Shown here: in pieces, positions 26,934 through 35,220 of the stretch
Position numbering within the stretch: position 1 is the stretch's first letter
Layout of the letters: every line of letters starts with the position of its first letter
Source: Allobosea sp.
GTDB taxonomy: Bacteria > Pseudomonadota > Alphaproteobacteria > Rhizobiales > Beijerinckiaceae
Length of the DNA stretch: 64,000 bases
NCBI RefSeq assembly: GCF_030695125.1
Contig: NZ_JAUYTP010000078.1
Location: 1-64,000, forward strand
Direction: 5' to 3'
Notes under the pieces: model-generated
The model's database searches: none
Seen by the model: only the letters and a program-made list of their open reading frames with translations
What the model was told of the DNA's origin: nothing
Made by a program: the position numbers and the translations under genes

Positions 26934-26953
26934 CGCGACAAGGCCTTGTCGCG
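26934..26953. promoter_or_regulatory. Perfect 20-bp palindrome between divergent genes
   Basis: CGCGACAAGGCCTTGTCGCG reads the same on both strands. It lies 34 bases upstream of the Fur/Zur-type start and 47 bases upstream of the hydroxybutyrate dehydrogenase start, the expected place for an operator. It does not resemble known Fur or Zur boxes, so the binding protein is open. Confidence 0.6.
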
Positions 26954-27000
26954 CCCGAACCTAAGCATTTTCCAAGCGATTGTCAGGAGCCTTGAAGCCA

Positions 27001-27786
27001 ATGTTTCTCAAAGACCGCGCGGCCGCCATCACGGGTTCCACCTCGGGCATCGGGCTCGCCTATGCGCGGGCCCTGGCCAACGAAGGCGCCCATCTCGTGA
27101 TCAACGGCATCCTGCCGCCGGACGAGGCCGAAAAGCTCCGGGCCGAACTGTCGAGCGAGTTCGGCGTCAAGGTGCTGTTCTCGGCCGCCGACATGACCAA
27201 GCCCGAGGAGATCGCCGGCTTCATCGCGCAGGCGGAGGCCGAGTTCGGGGCGGTCGACATCCTCGTCAACAATGCCGGCATCCAGCATGTCGCGCCGGTC
27301 GACGAGTTCCCGCTGGCGAAATGGGACCAGATCATCGCGATCAACCTGTCCTCGGCCTTCCACACGACGCGCGCCGCGCTGCCGAAGATGAAGGCGAAGG
27401 GTTGGGGGCGGATCATCAACACCGCCTCGGCGCATGCCTTTGTCGCCTCGCCCTTCAAGAGCGCCTATGTCGCGGCCAAGCATGGCATCGCCGGCCTGAC
27501 CAAGACGGTCGCGCTCGAAGTCGCCACCAAGGGCATCACCGTGAACGCGATTGCGCCCGGCTATGTCTGGACACCGCTGGTCGAAAAGCAGATTCCGGAC
27601 ACGATGAAGGCGCGCGGACTGACCAAGGAGCAGGTCATCAATGACGTGCTGCTGACGGCGCAGCCGACCAAGGAGTTCGTCACGGTCGAGCAGGTGGCGG
27701 CGCTGGCCGTGTTTCTCTGCACCGATGCCGCCAAGTCCATCACCGGCACGACGCTGCCGATGGATGGCGGCTGGACCGCCGCGTGA
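27001..27786 (+). CDS. 3-hydroxybutyrate dehydrogenase (SDR)
   Basis: 261 residues from ATG 27001, with AGGAG upstream; a TTG at 26980 is possible. SDR motifs TGSTSGIGLAYARAL, VNNAGIQHVAPVDEFPLAKW, NTASAHAFVASPFKSAYVAAKHG (Ser and YxxxK) and NAIAPGYVWTPLVEKQIPD. The IQHVAPVDEFP and TPLVEKQIPD segments are typical of D-3-hydroxybutyrate dehydrogenase, which oxidises 3-hydroxybutyrate to acetoacetate during poly-3-hydroxybutyrate use. The stop overlaps the GTG of the patatin gene by four bases. Confidence 0.9.
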   Translation: MFLKDRAAAITGSTSGIGLAYARALANEGAHLVINGILPPDEAEKLRAELSSEFGVKVLFSAADMTKPEEIAGFIAQAEAEFGAVDILVNNAGIQHVAPVDEFPLAKWDQIIAINLSSAFHTTRAALPKMKAKGWGRIINTASAHAFVASPFKSAYVAAKHGIAGLTKTVALEVATKGITVNAIAPGYVWTPLVEKQIPDTMKARGLTKEQVINDVLLTAQPTKEFVTVEQVAALAVFLCTDAAKSITGTTLPMDGGWTAA

Positions 27787-28853
27787 GCGGGCGCAAGAAG
27801 GCGACTTCTCCCGTTCTCGGGCTCGCCGGTCCGAAGGCGCAGAAGTCGATCTCGCTCGCCTTGCAGGGCGGGGGCGCGCATGGCGCCTTCACCTGGGGCG
27901 TGCTCGATGCGATCCTTGAGGATGGGCGGCTCGCCATCGAGGCGCTGTCGGGCACCAGCGCGGGTGCGATGAACGCGGTCGTGCTGGCGGAGGGCTGGAT
28001 CGAGGGCGGCCCGGAGGGCGCGCGCGGCAAGCTCGAGGCGTTCTGGCGGGCGATCAGCGTCGACGGGAAGTATGGCGGTTCGGAGCGCTCGCTGATCGAC
28101 ACGATGCTGGGCGCCTGGGGCGGCTCCAACGGCGTGCCGCCGGGCATGATCTGGTTCGAGATGTTCTCGAAGGTGGCGAGCCCCTACGACATCAACCCGC
28201 TCAACATCAATCCGCTGCGCGGGGTGATCGCGGACCTGATCGATTTCGACAAGGTGCGCGCCTGCACGCAGGTGAAGCTGTTCATCGCCGCCACCAATGT
28301 CCGCACCGGCAAGATCAAGCTGTTCAACGGCCCGGAACTGACGGCGGACCATCTGATGGCCTCGGCCTGCCTGCCGATGGTGTTCCAGGCGGTCGAGATC
28401 GGCAAGGAGGCCTATTGGGACGGCGGCTATATGGGCAATCCGGCGCTCTATCCGCTGTTCTACGAGGCGGCGGGCGACGACATCCTGCTGGTCCAGATCA
28501 ACCCGCTCCAGCGCAAGGATCTGCCGACCAAGGCGCGCGACATCCAGGACCGGCTGAACGAGATCACCTTCAACGCCTCGCTGATGCGCGAGCTGCGCGC
28601 GATCGACTTCGTCAACCGGCTGGTCGATGGCGGCAAGCTCGACAAGACCGAATACAAGCGCGTGCTGATGCACCGGATCGACGGCGGCCCGCCACTGGCG
28701 GAGATGACCTCGTCCTCGCGGCTCAACGCGGACTGGGATTTTCTTCTGCGCCTGCGCGACATCGGCCGGGCGGCGGCCAAGCGCTGGCTGAAGCGCAATT
28801 ACGAGGCGATCGGCACGGTCGGGACCCTCGACCTGAAGGCGGCGTTCTCGTAG
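27783..28853 (+). CDS. Patatin-like phospholipase (DUF3734 type)
   Basis: 356 residues from GTG 27783, overlapping the dehydrogenase stop (GTGA). The patatin motifs are complete: oxyanion loop LQGGGAHGAFTWGVL (about residues 24-38), nucleophile Ser in LSGTSAGAMNAV, and catalytic Asp in YWDGGYMGNPAL. The C-terminal ~100 residues match the DUF3734-type tail. It should act as a lipid or polyester acyl hydrolase in the cytoplasm. Translational coupling to 3-hydroxybutyrate dehydrogenase suggests a link to storage polyester or membrane-lipid turnover. Confidence 0.88.
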   Translation: MSGRKKATSPVLGLAGPKAQKSISLALQGGGAHGAFTWGVLDAILEDGRLAIEALSGTSAGAMNAVVLAEGWIEGGPEGARGKLEAFWRAISVDGKYGGSERSLIDTMLGAWGGSNGVPPGMIWFEMFSKVASPYDINPLNINPLRGVIADLIDFDKVRACTQVKLFIAATNVRTGKIKLFNGPELTADHLMASACLPMVFQAVEIGKEAYWDGGYMGNPALYPLFYEAAGDDILLVQINPLQRKDLPTKARDIQDRLNEITFNASLMRELRAIDFVNRLVDGGKLDKTEYKRVLMHRIDGGPPLAEMTSSSRLNADWDFLLRLRDIGRAAAKRWLKRNYEAIGTVGTLDLKAAFS

Positions 28854-28873
28854 AGAACGCGCGATATCTCACC

Positions 28874-28990
28874 AGCCCTCATCCTGAGGAGCGGGCGCAG
28901 CACGCGTCTCGAAGGATGCTCCAGATGGTTCGCGAGCCTCCTGAAGCATCCTTCGAGACGCCGCTTTCGCGACTCCTCAGGATGAGGGCT
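28874..28990. repeat. Family C palindromic element (C1)
   Basis: AGCCCTCATCCTGAGGAGC at the left and GACTCCTCAGGATGAGGGCT at the right are complementary; inner arms GTCTCGAAGGATGCTCC and GAAGCATCCTTCGAGAC also pair. The same unit is at 53938-54057 and, in frame inside a gene, at 42420-42537. Confidence 0.88.
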
Positions 28991-29049
28991 CAAGGCCCCA
29001 TCTCCCTCGCCTCATCCGATCCCGGCGAAGCCACGCGAAAGGTCGTCCC

Positions 29050-29463
29050 ATGTCCCAGCTCATCGTCACCGCCGGCCCCTTCACCTTCGAGGCCAAGCTC
29101 GAACTCGAGAACGCGCCCAAGACCTGCGCCGCCTTCCTCCGGCACATGCCTTTCACCAGCAAGATCGTGCATGTGCGCTGGAGCGGCGAGGGCGTCTGGA
29201 TGCCGCTCGGCGAGCTCGATTTCGGCGTCGGCTACGAGAACCACACCAGCTATCCGGCTCCCGGCCAGATCATCCTCTATCCCGGCGGCATCAGCGAGAC
29301 CGAGATCCTGCTCGCCTATGGCGGCGTGCACTTCGCCAGCAAGATGGGCCAGCTCGCCGGCAACCACTTCATCACCCTGACCTCGGGGCTGGAGAACCTC
29401 TACACGCTGGGCCGCAAGACGCTCTGGGAGGGCGCGCAGGAGATCAAGTTCGAGATGGTCTGA
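29050..29463 (+). CDS. DUF3830-family protein
   Basis: 137 residues. The start TAGPFTFEAKLELENAPKTCAAFL and GEGVWMPLGELDF...PAPGQIILYPGG match the DUF3830 family, which has a cyclophilin-like beta-barrel fold and no settled function. The protein is soluble, with no signal peptide. It is alone, boxed in between palindromes C1 and A5, so the context gives no clue; elsewhere such genes often lie in catabolic clusters. Confidence 0.8.
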   Translation: MSQLIVTAGPFTFEAKLELENAPKTCAAFLRHMPFTSKIVHVRWSGEGVWMPLGELDFGVGYENHTSYPAPGQIILYPGGISETEILLAYGGVHFASKMGQLAGNHFITLTSGLENLYTLGRKTLWEGAQEIKFEMV

Positions 29464-29495
29464 GGGTCTGCTGCGGCACCGGCGCCCACGGGCCC

Positions 29496-29602
29496 CGTCA
29501 TCCTGGACAAGCAGCGAAGCTGCGCAGGCCGGGACCCATCATAGGGCATTGTCGCGCTCGATGATGGATCCCGGGACGGCCAGCGGCCGCCCAGGATGAC
29601 GG
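29496..29602. repeat. Family A palindromic element (A5)
   Basis: CGTCATCCTGGACAAGCAGC at the left and GGCCGCCCAGGATGACGG at the right; inner arms CCGGGACCCATCAT and ATGATGGATCCCGGG. It lies between the convergent DUF3830 and antiporter genes. Confidence 0.85.
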
Positions 29603-29631
29603 TCGTGCTTCCGCATCCGACGTCCTTCGTG

Positions 29632-31371
29632 TCACGCCGCCGGCTGCGGCTCACCCTCCGCCGGCGGCTCTCCCGCCCCGCACAGCGCCAGCATGGCGCG
29701 GGCGATCTCGGCCTCGCCCATGATCGTCAACGTCGCGCCGCATTTGGTGAGATGCGCGACCTCGGCGTCCGAATGGGCCCGGGCGACGATCGGCAGGGCC
29801 GGGTTGTCGCGCCGTGCCTGCTCGCAGACCTGGCCGGCCTCGAAGCTCTGCGGGATGGCGACGAAGAGCCGCTTGGCCCGGCCGAGCCCGGCGGCCGCCA
29901 GCACCGCCGGGTCGGCGGCGTTGCCGCGCAGGAGTTCGGCGCCGTCGCGTTTGGCGATCGCGACCGCGTCGCCCTGTTCCTCGATCACCAGCACGGTTTC
30001 GCCGCGCGCCAGAAGGCCGGCGCCGAGCAGCGCGCCGACGCGGCCATAGCCGACGACGACCATGTGGTCGGACAAGGTGGTGGGCACGATGTCCAGTTCG
30101 GGCTCCAACTCCGTCGCGGTGGCGGGGGCGGCCTCCGCAGGAGCGGGTTTCTGCCTGACGGAGCCGGTCTCGCCGACGAACCGATCGACAAGGGCAAAGA
30201 GCACCGGATTGAGCAGGATCGAGAGGATCGCGCCGGCGAGGATCAGGTCGCGCGCTTGCGCCGGCAGGATTGCCAGCGAGACGCCGAGCCCCGCCAGGAT
30301 GAAGGAGAATTCGCCGATCTGCGCCAGCGAGGCCGAGATCGTCAGCGCCACCGCGTTCGACTTGCCGAAGGCGCGCATGATCAGCCAGGCGGCGAGCGAT
30401 TTGCCGATCAGGATGATCGCCAGCGTCGCCAGCAGTGGCCCCGGCGCCCGCAGCAGGATCCCGGGGTCGAACAGCATGCCGACCGAGACGAAGAAGAGCA
30501 CGGCGAAAGCATCGCGCAGCGGCAGCGATTCCTCCGCCGCGCGCTGGCTCAGCGGGGATTCGCTCAGGATCATGCCGGCGAAGAAGGCGCCGAGCGCGAA
30601 GGAGACGCCAAACAGGCTGGCGGCGATGAAGGCGACGCCGAGCGCCACCGCCAGCACGGCGAGGCGGAAGAGCTCGCGCGAGCCGGTATGGGCGACCCAG
30701 TGCAGGATCCAGGGGATCACGCGCCGGCCGACGACCAGCATGAAGGCGATGAAGGCGACGACCTTCATCAGGGTGAAGCCGAGCACGCCCCACAGGCCGA
30801 GATCGAACTGGCCCGACAGCGGCGAGGGCATGCCGGGCTGCGCGCCGCGCAGGGCCTCGGCGACGGCGGGGATCATGACCAGCGCCAGAACCATGGCGAG
30901 GTCTTCGACGATCAGCCAGCCGACCGCGATCTTGCCCTTCTCGGTCTGGACGAGGCGGCGTTCCTGCAGGGAGCGCAGCAGCACGACCGTGCTCGCCACC
31001 GAGAGCGCCAGGCCGAAGACGAAGCCCGCTACCCACGTCCAGCCCATCAGATAGCCCAGCCCCATGCCGAGCAGCGTGGCCGTGCCGATCTGGACGAGGG
31101 CGCCGGGCACCGCGATCGCCTTGACCGAGAGCAGGTCCTTCAGGGAAAAATGCAGGCCGACGCCGAACATCAGCAGGATGACGCCGATCTCGGCGAGTTC
31201 GTTGGCGAGGTTCTGGTCTGCGACGAAGCCCGGCGTGAACGGGCCGACCGCCACGCCGGCGACGAGATAGCCGACGAGCGGCGAGATCCGAAGCTTGTGG
31301 GCCAGCGCCCCGAAGACGAAGGCGAGGCCGAGGCCCGCGACGAGAATGGCGATCAGCGGGCCGTGATGCAT
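29632..31371 (-). CDS. ybaL: YbaL-type cation:proton antiporter (CPA2) with TrkA-N domain
   Basis: 579 residues from ATG 31371, giving the family start MHHGPLIAILVAGLGLAFVFG. A membrane part of about twelve segments (to ~390) contains LRISPLVGYLVAGV, GPFTPGFVAD, LMFGVGLHFSLKDL and GWLIVEDLAMVL. A linker leads to the cytoplasmic TrkA-N (RCK) domain, with VVVGYGRVGALLGAGLL near residue 430. It closely follows the layout of E. coli YbaL/KefB-type K+/H+ antiporters. Longer in-frame starts upstream are not supported. Confidence 0.93.
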   Translation of the reverse strand: MHHGPLIAILVAGLGLAFVFGALAHKLRISPLVGYLVAGVAVGPFTPGFVADQNLANELAEIGVILLMFGVGLHFSLKDLLSVKAIAVPGALVQIGTATLLGMGLGYLMGWTWVAGFVFGLALSVASTVVLLRSLQERRLVQTEKGKIAVGWLIVEDLAMVLALVMIPAVAEALRGAQPGMPSPLSGQFDLGLWGVLGFTLMKVVAFIAFMLVVGRRVIPWILHWVAHTGSRELFRLAVLAVALGVAFIAASLFGVSFALGAFFAGMILSESPLSQRAAEESLPLRDAFAVLFFVSVGMLFDPGILLRAPGPLLATLAIILIGKSLAAWLIMRAFGKSNAVALTISASLAQIGEFSFILAGLGVSLAILPAQARDLILAGAILSILLNPVLFALVDRFVGETGSVRQKPAPAEAAPATATELEPELDIVPTTLSDHMVVVGYGRVGALLGAGLLARGETVLVIEEQGDAVAIAKRDGAELLRGNAADPAVLAAAGLGRAKRLFVAIPQSFEAGQVCEQARRDNPALPIVARAHSDAEVAHLTKCGATLTIMGEAEIARAMLALCGAGEPPAEGEPQPAA

Positions 31372-31453
31372 GGTTCTCCCAAACGATGCGCGGTGACGAG
31401 GGGCGGCGGGGCAGACCATGCCGGCTGCGCCGCGTGATTTCAACCGCGCGCGG

Positions 31454-31774
31454 TCAGGCCTTCGGCTTCTCCAGGAGGATCTGTCCCTGCTTCTCGACGC
31501 CGATCTTGAGCTTCTCTGCGAACATGGCGAGCATCCAGGGCAGCACCATCTCCACACGGACGAGCGCCTGCTCGACATCGAGACGGCCGCGGACGGTGTA
31601 GCCCAGCGCCGCCACACCGAAATGCAGGCTGTCGCCCTCCCAGCGCTCCTCGACGAGCTGCATCTTCACGACACCCAGCCGGTCGCGAATGCGGTCGATG
31701 CCCTCGCGCAGGCGCGCAGTGGCACCCTCGCGGCCGAGGTCATGCGAGACGGAGATGGTAACGGGCTTGGCCAT
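31454..31774 (-). CDS. Polyhydroxyalkanoic acid system family protein
   Basis: 106 residues from ATG 31774. VTISVSHDLGREGATARLREGIDRIR is the typical start of the PHA_gran_rgn family, followed by the beta-rich core EERWEGDSLHFGVAALGYTVRGRLDVEQALVRVEMVLPWMLAMFAEKLK and a Lys-rich end. Members occur with polyhydroxyalkanoate genes but their biochemical role is unclear. Upstream of the antiporter gene on the same strand, 82 bases apart. Confidence 0.82.
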   Translation of the reverse strand: MAKPVTISVSHDLGREGATARLREGIDRIRDRLGVVKMQLVEERWEGDSLHFGVAALGYTVRGRLDVEQALVRVEMVLPWMLAMFAEKLKIGVEKQGQILLEKPKA

Positions 31775-31931
31775 GACGCTCCATGCGCGATTGCGAACGC
31801 GGCTGCTGACAATGGGGAGGCGGAACCGCAATTTCCAGACGATCGCCGGATCGGCGTCACGCTTACGCGCAGGCGCCTGCGGCGGTCCGCGGCCAGCCGC
31901 AGCGCGTGGCGGCTGGCTGGATCGCCGCGCG

Positions 31932-32144
31932 TCAGGCGCTGCGTTCGTGCAGGGTGCGCTGGCCGCGCTCGGTGATCTGCCAATGTTCGCCGGCCGGTTC
32001 GACCAGGCCGAGGCTTTCGAGGATCCTCAGCATCGCGTCGTCGAAGACAAAGCGCTGGGTCTGCTCCCCGATGCTCTCCAGAGCGATCCATTGGGGATCC
32101 GACATCACGCCGGGATGCTGGGTCAGGAGGTGCTGAATGGCCAT
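31932..32144 (-). CDS. Small hypothetical protein, winged-helix-like
   Basis: 70 residues from ATG 32144, with AAAGGAGA upstream. The layout (VFDDAMLRILESLGLVEPAGEHWQITERGQRTLHE) looks like the second half of a winged-helix domain, with a helix, a turn and the ITERG strand seen in MarR/HTH proteins. It is too short for a full regulator and has no recognised family. Confidence 0.65.
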   Translation of the reverse strand: MAIQHLLTQHPGVMSDPQWIALESIGEQTQRFVFDDAMLRILESLGLVEPAGEHWQITERGQRTLHERSA

Positions 32145-32388
32145 GAGCGTCTCCTTTCGCTGGCGGGCCACGATATTCGCAGCCAATCGCGGCCGGGTGA
32201 TGGCCGCATGCGGATGATGAGCGTCGAAACTGTTTCCAGCCTTGTGCGCAGCGGCTTTCTCGCCGCGGCCGGGAACTCTCGGGGCCGTGGCCCGTTTTGT
32301 CGGCAACAGCTCGCCAACGCCGCCCGATGGACACCGTCGGCGGCGGGCGCGGCTTCGAGACCTTTGTCCGCTAAATGGAGATTTCGCG

Positions 32389-33039
32389 ATGGCGACCATG
32401 AACAGCTTCCCGCCCGACGTGCCCAAGGATCTGGACGAGGCGCAAGACGACATCGAGGGCGCCGTCGGCACCGTGCGGGCCAAGGCCTCCAACCTTGCCG
32501 ACAAGGCGACCGAGACCGTGCGCGACGGCTACTACCGCGCCAAGGACGCGCTCACCGAGGCCGACCCGGCCGAGATGGTGCGCGAAGGCGGCGAGGCGGT
32601 TCGCGATGCCGTCGAGCGGCATCCGCTCGCCGCCTTCGGGCTTGGCGCGCTCAGCGTCGGCCTGATCGCCTGGGCGACCTTGCGCGGTTCGTCGTCCGCG
32701 TCGCGCTTCGAGCGCTACGAGCCCGAATACGGCCGTCTGCGCAGCCTTTTCGACAGCTATCGCCACGAGGCCGCCGATACAGGCGAGAGCGCACTCAAGA
32801 GCAGCGAGAAGTGGCTGCGCAGCCATGGCTCGTCGGCGCGTGACCACGCACGCGACTATGCCAGCCAGGCGCGCGACTATGCCGATTACGGCGGGCGCAT
32901 GATCGCCAAGCGGGCCGAGCGCGAGCCGGTCGCAGCGCTGCTGGGCGTCGGCATTGCCGTCTACTTCATCGGGTCGCTGATCGCCTCGGCGACCGCCAGC
33001 GACAGCCCCCCGGCCCGTCGGCGCACGACCAAGCGCTGA
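32389..33039 (+). CDS. YqjD/ElaB-like membrane-anchored protein
   Basis: 216 residues from ATG 32389, with TGGAG upstream. The first 80 residues are amphipathic helix or coiled coil (DEAQDDIEGAVGTVRAKASNLADKATETV), then HPLAAFGLGALSVGLIAWATL, a charged Tyr/Arg-rich middle with heptad-like ARDYASQARDYADYG, and a last segment EPVAALLGVGIAVYFIGSLI. This resembles the DUF883/YqjD group of inner-membrane stress proteins that touch ribosomes; the match is by layout only. It is followed by a strong terminator. Confidence 0.6.
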   Translation: MATMNSFPPDVPKDLDEAQDDIEGAVGTVRAKASNLADKATETVRDGYYRAKDALTEADPAEMVREGGEAVRDAVERHPLAAFGLGALSVGLIAWATLRGSSSASRFERYEPEYGRLRSLFDSYRHEAADTGESALKSSEKWLRSHGSSARDHARDYASQARDYADYGGRMIAKRAEREPVAALLGVGIAVYFIGSLIASATASDSPPARRRTTKR

Positions 33040-33082
33040 CGACGCTCGCGAACCGGCCGGAAGGCCGGATCGCGTCGTCGTT

Positions 33083-33122
33083 TTAAAAAAAGCCCTGCCG
33101 CATCGCTGCGGCAGGGCTTCTT
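33083..33122. terminator. Bidirectional rho-independent terminator
   Basis: A perfect 12-bp stem, AGCCCTGCCGCA / TGCGGCAGGGCT (33091-33118, loop TCGC), flanked by TTTTAAAAAA on the left. It separates the convergent YqjD-like gene and the lipoprotein gene and can serve both. Confidence 0.85.
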
Positions 33123-33164
33123 CATGTCAGACGCGGATGGCTGGAGCCATCCCGGGGCGGTGGC

Positions 33165-33473
33165 TCACCACCAGCCGCCGCCGTAGTACCCGCGGCGGTA
33201 ATAGCCACGGCCGTAATAGCCACGATCGGCGGAGGCCGCGATCGCGCCGCCGATGACGCCGGCGGCGACACCTGCCGTGACCGCGCTGGCGGTCTCGTTG
33301 GAGGCGCGGCGGTTCTCGACATAGTTGGCGGAGCGGCACTGCTGATAGGCACGGGTGCCGGGGCGGAAGCCCTGAGACTCGCAGGTGATCTCGGCGTCGG
33401 CGAGTGACTCCTGCGCCGTCTGGCAGCCGGCGAGCAGCGTCGCCAAAGCTCCGACAATCAGAATGGTACGCAT
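33165..33473 (-). CDS. Small lipoprotein with Gly/Tyr-rich tail
   Basis: 102 residues from ATG 33473 (AAGGGA upstream). MRTILIVGALATLLAGCQTA is a lipoprotein signal with lipobox LAGC. The mature part has a second cysteine pair region (ITCESQGFRPGTRAYQQCRS), a short hydrophobic Gly/Ala segment (VTAGVAAGVIGGAIAAS) and a tail of repeated GYYGRGYYRRGYYGGG. Family not recognised; membrane-anchored in the periplasm. Confidence 0.75.
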   Translation of the reverse strand: MRTILIVGALATLLAGCQTAQESLADAEITCESQGFRPGTRAYQQCRSANYVENRRASNETASAVTAGVAAGVIGGAIAASADRGYYGRGYYRRGYYGGGWW

Positions 33474-33659
33474 TTCTTGTCCCTTTTTGCAGCCTCCCAA
33501 AGGCTGTCGGGGACTAAAATGCAGGACCTGGGGGAGGTCAAGCACAACAGCGCCATTTGGAAACAAATCCCTGGCTCGCGTGACGGCAAAGCCGCGTGCT
33601 CACGCCCAGTATCCCGGCGTCCGCGACGAAGATCGGTTGCGGCGCGGCCTCGGCCCCGC

Positions 33660-33917
33660 TCAACCAGCCTTGCGGGCGGGCTTCTCGACGGGCTTGCCCG
33701 AGCGCACCAGGCTTTCGATCTCGAGCGGCGGCATGCCGGATTTCTCGGCGATGAGCCGGTCCTGCTCCATGATGGCGTCGCGGGCCGGCTCGTCCCCGTC
33801 GAGCCCGCCTAGCAGCTCGGTCGGCACCCGCCGGTTGGAACGGCGCGAGCCGTCGACATAGACGACGTCGAACATCACGAACTCAGCCTCGAGCGGCTTC
33901 GACTTCTTGCGGGCCAT
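33660..33917 (-). CDS. Small conserved-looking hypothetical protein
   Basis: 85 residues from ATG 33917, with GAGGAG upstream. Lys-rich start (MARKKSKPLEAEF), then FVMFDVVYVDGSRRSNRRVPTELLGG and an acidic helix ending in a Lys/Pro tail. It is soluble, without signal peptide, and not assigned to a family. The good ribosome-binding site and typical codon use are the support for calling it real. Confidence 0.65.
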   Translation of the reverse strand: MARKKSKPLEAEFVMFDVVYVDGSRRSNRRVPTELLGGLDGDEPARDAIMEQDRLIAEKSGMPPLEIESLVRSGKPVEKPARKAG

Positions 33918-34230
33918 GACAGGCTCCTCTTGAACGCGGGTCGCCCCGGGATCGCCCGGCGTGGTCACGGCGGCGCGTCGCGAGAGCGCGCGCTGCCGAA
34001 GCGAGGGGCGGACCGGAGGTTGATGCTGGGACGCCTAGCCCATGGCGGCGCGCCGTGCAATCGCGTCCGCCCTGTCGAATCCGCAGGCGCCCCCGCCCGG
34101 CACGGGCTTGCCGAACGCCGCCCGACGTCCTTAGCTCGCCCTCATCCGCCCGCGTCCCTGCAGGGCGCGAGGCCACCGTTCGGCGCGCCGGTGCCGGTCG
34201 TGGCGACGTTTTCCACGCGAAAGGGCCCTC
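33918..34230. other. 313-bp gene-free stretch
   Basis: It lies between two divergent genes. No palindrome, terminator or promoter stands out, and the short frames have no supporting features. It must contain the start regions of both genes. Confidence 0.5.
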
Positions 34231-35220
34231 GTGAAAATCCTGATCTTCGGTGGCGTCGGCTTCGTCGGTCTCAACATCGCCGAGATGTCCCTGCGCGCCG
34301 GGCATGATGTCGCGGTCTTCGACCGCGCGCCGGTGCCCGAAGCTGCCGCCCAGTTTTTTGCCGGCCTGCCGGGGCGGTTCGAGGCGATCCTGGGGGACGT
34401 CACCGACGAGACCGCTGTCGCCGAAGCGGTGCGTGCGGGCACCGACATCGTGTTGATGGGGGCGGCGATCACCGCAGGCCGCGCACGCGACGCCAGCGAT
34501 CCGGCCACGACACTCAAGGTCAATCTGCTGGCGCAGGTGCCGATCCTCGCAGCCGCGCGGGCGGCCGGGGTGCGCCGCGTCATCAATCTGAGTTCGGCGG
34601 CGGCCTATGGCGCGGCTGGCGAGCGACTGCCTCAACTCGACGAGGCGACGCCGGGCGATCCGGTCGGGCTCTATGCCATCACCAAATGGGCGAGCGAACG
34701 CGTCGGCGCGCGGCTTGGCGATCTCTGGGGTCTCGACGTCGTCAGCCTGCGGCTGAGCGGCGTCTTCGGTCCCTGGGAGCGCGCCACGGGTGTGCGCGAC
34801 ACGCTGAGCCCGCATTGCCAGATCCTGGCGGCGGCTGTGGCGGGCGAGGCGGCGATCCTGCCGCGGCCGGGCCTGCGCGACTGGATCTATGCGCCCGATG
34901 TCGCCGATGCGGTGTTGGCCGTGACGGGCGCTTCGACGCTGGCGCACGGCGTCTACAATGTCTCGACCGGGCGCCGCTTCACCCTGCTCGACTGGGGCAC
35001 GCGGCTGGCGAAAGCCTTCCCGGGTTTCGTTTGCCGGCTGGCGGCGCCCGGCGAGGCTGCGACGATCGACTTTCACGGCCCGACCGACCGCGCGCCCATG
35101 GCGGTGGCCCGGATCGCGCAGGATCTCGGCTGGCACGCGACAACGGACGATCTGGAGACGGCCGACAGGCTCGCGGCCTGGTGGCACACCCACGGACGGA
35201 CCATGGAGACGGGACGATGA
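34231..35220 (+). CDS. NAD(P)-dependent epimerase/dehydratase
   Basis: 329 residues from GTG 34231. Extended-SDR start MKILIFGGVGFVGLNIAEMSL (GxxGxxG), active-site region INLSSAAAYGAAGE...DPVGLYAITKWASER (Tyr-x3-Lys), and a substrate-side ending typical of sugar-nucleotide or hydroxy-acid epimerases. The substrate cannot be read from the sequence. Its TGA overlaps the start of the next SDR gene (ATGA), so the two are translationally coupled. Confidence 0.85.
   Translation: MKILIFGGVGFVGLNIAEMSLRAGHDVAVFDRAPVPEAAAQFFAGLPGRFEAILGDVTDETAVAEAVRAGTDIVLMGAAITAGRARDASDPATTLKVNLLAQVPILAAARAAGVRRVINLSSAAAYGAAGERLPQLDEATPGDPVGLYAITKWASERVGARLGDLWGLDVVSLRLSGVFGPWERATGVRDTLSPHCQILAAAVAGEAAILPRPGLRDWIYAPDVADAVLAVTGASTLAHGVYNVSTGRRFTLLDWGTRLAKAFPGFVCRLAAPGEAATIDFHGPTDRAPMAVARIAQDLGWHATTDDLETADRLAAWWHTHGRTMETGR

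Noticed and set aside
28415..29380. 321-codon frame crossing from the patatin gene through palindrome C1 into DUF3830
   Set aside because: It is a +1-type shadow of two real genes joined by repeat DNA, with low-complexity composition.
29496..29602. Rho-independent terminators at each family A palindrome
   Set aside because: The long stems lack a T-run after the right arm and occur inside operons; only 33083-33122 has the full form.
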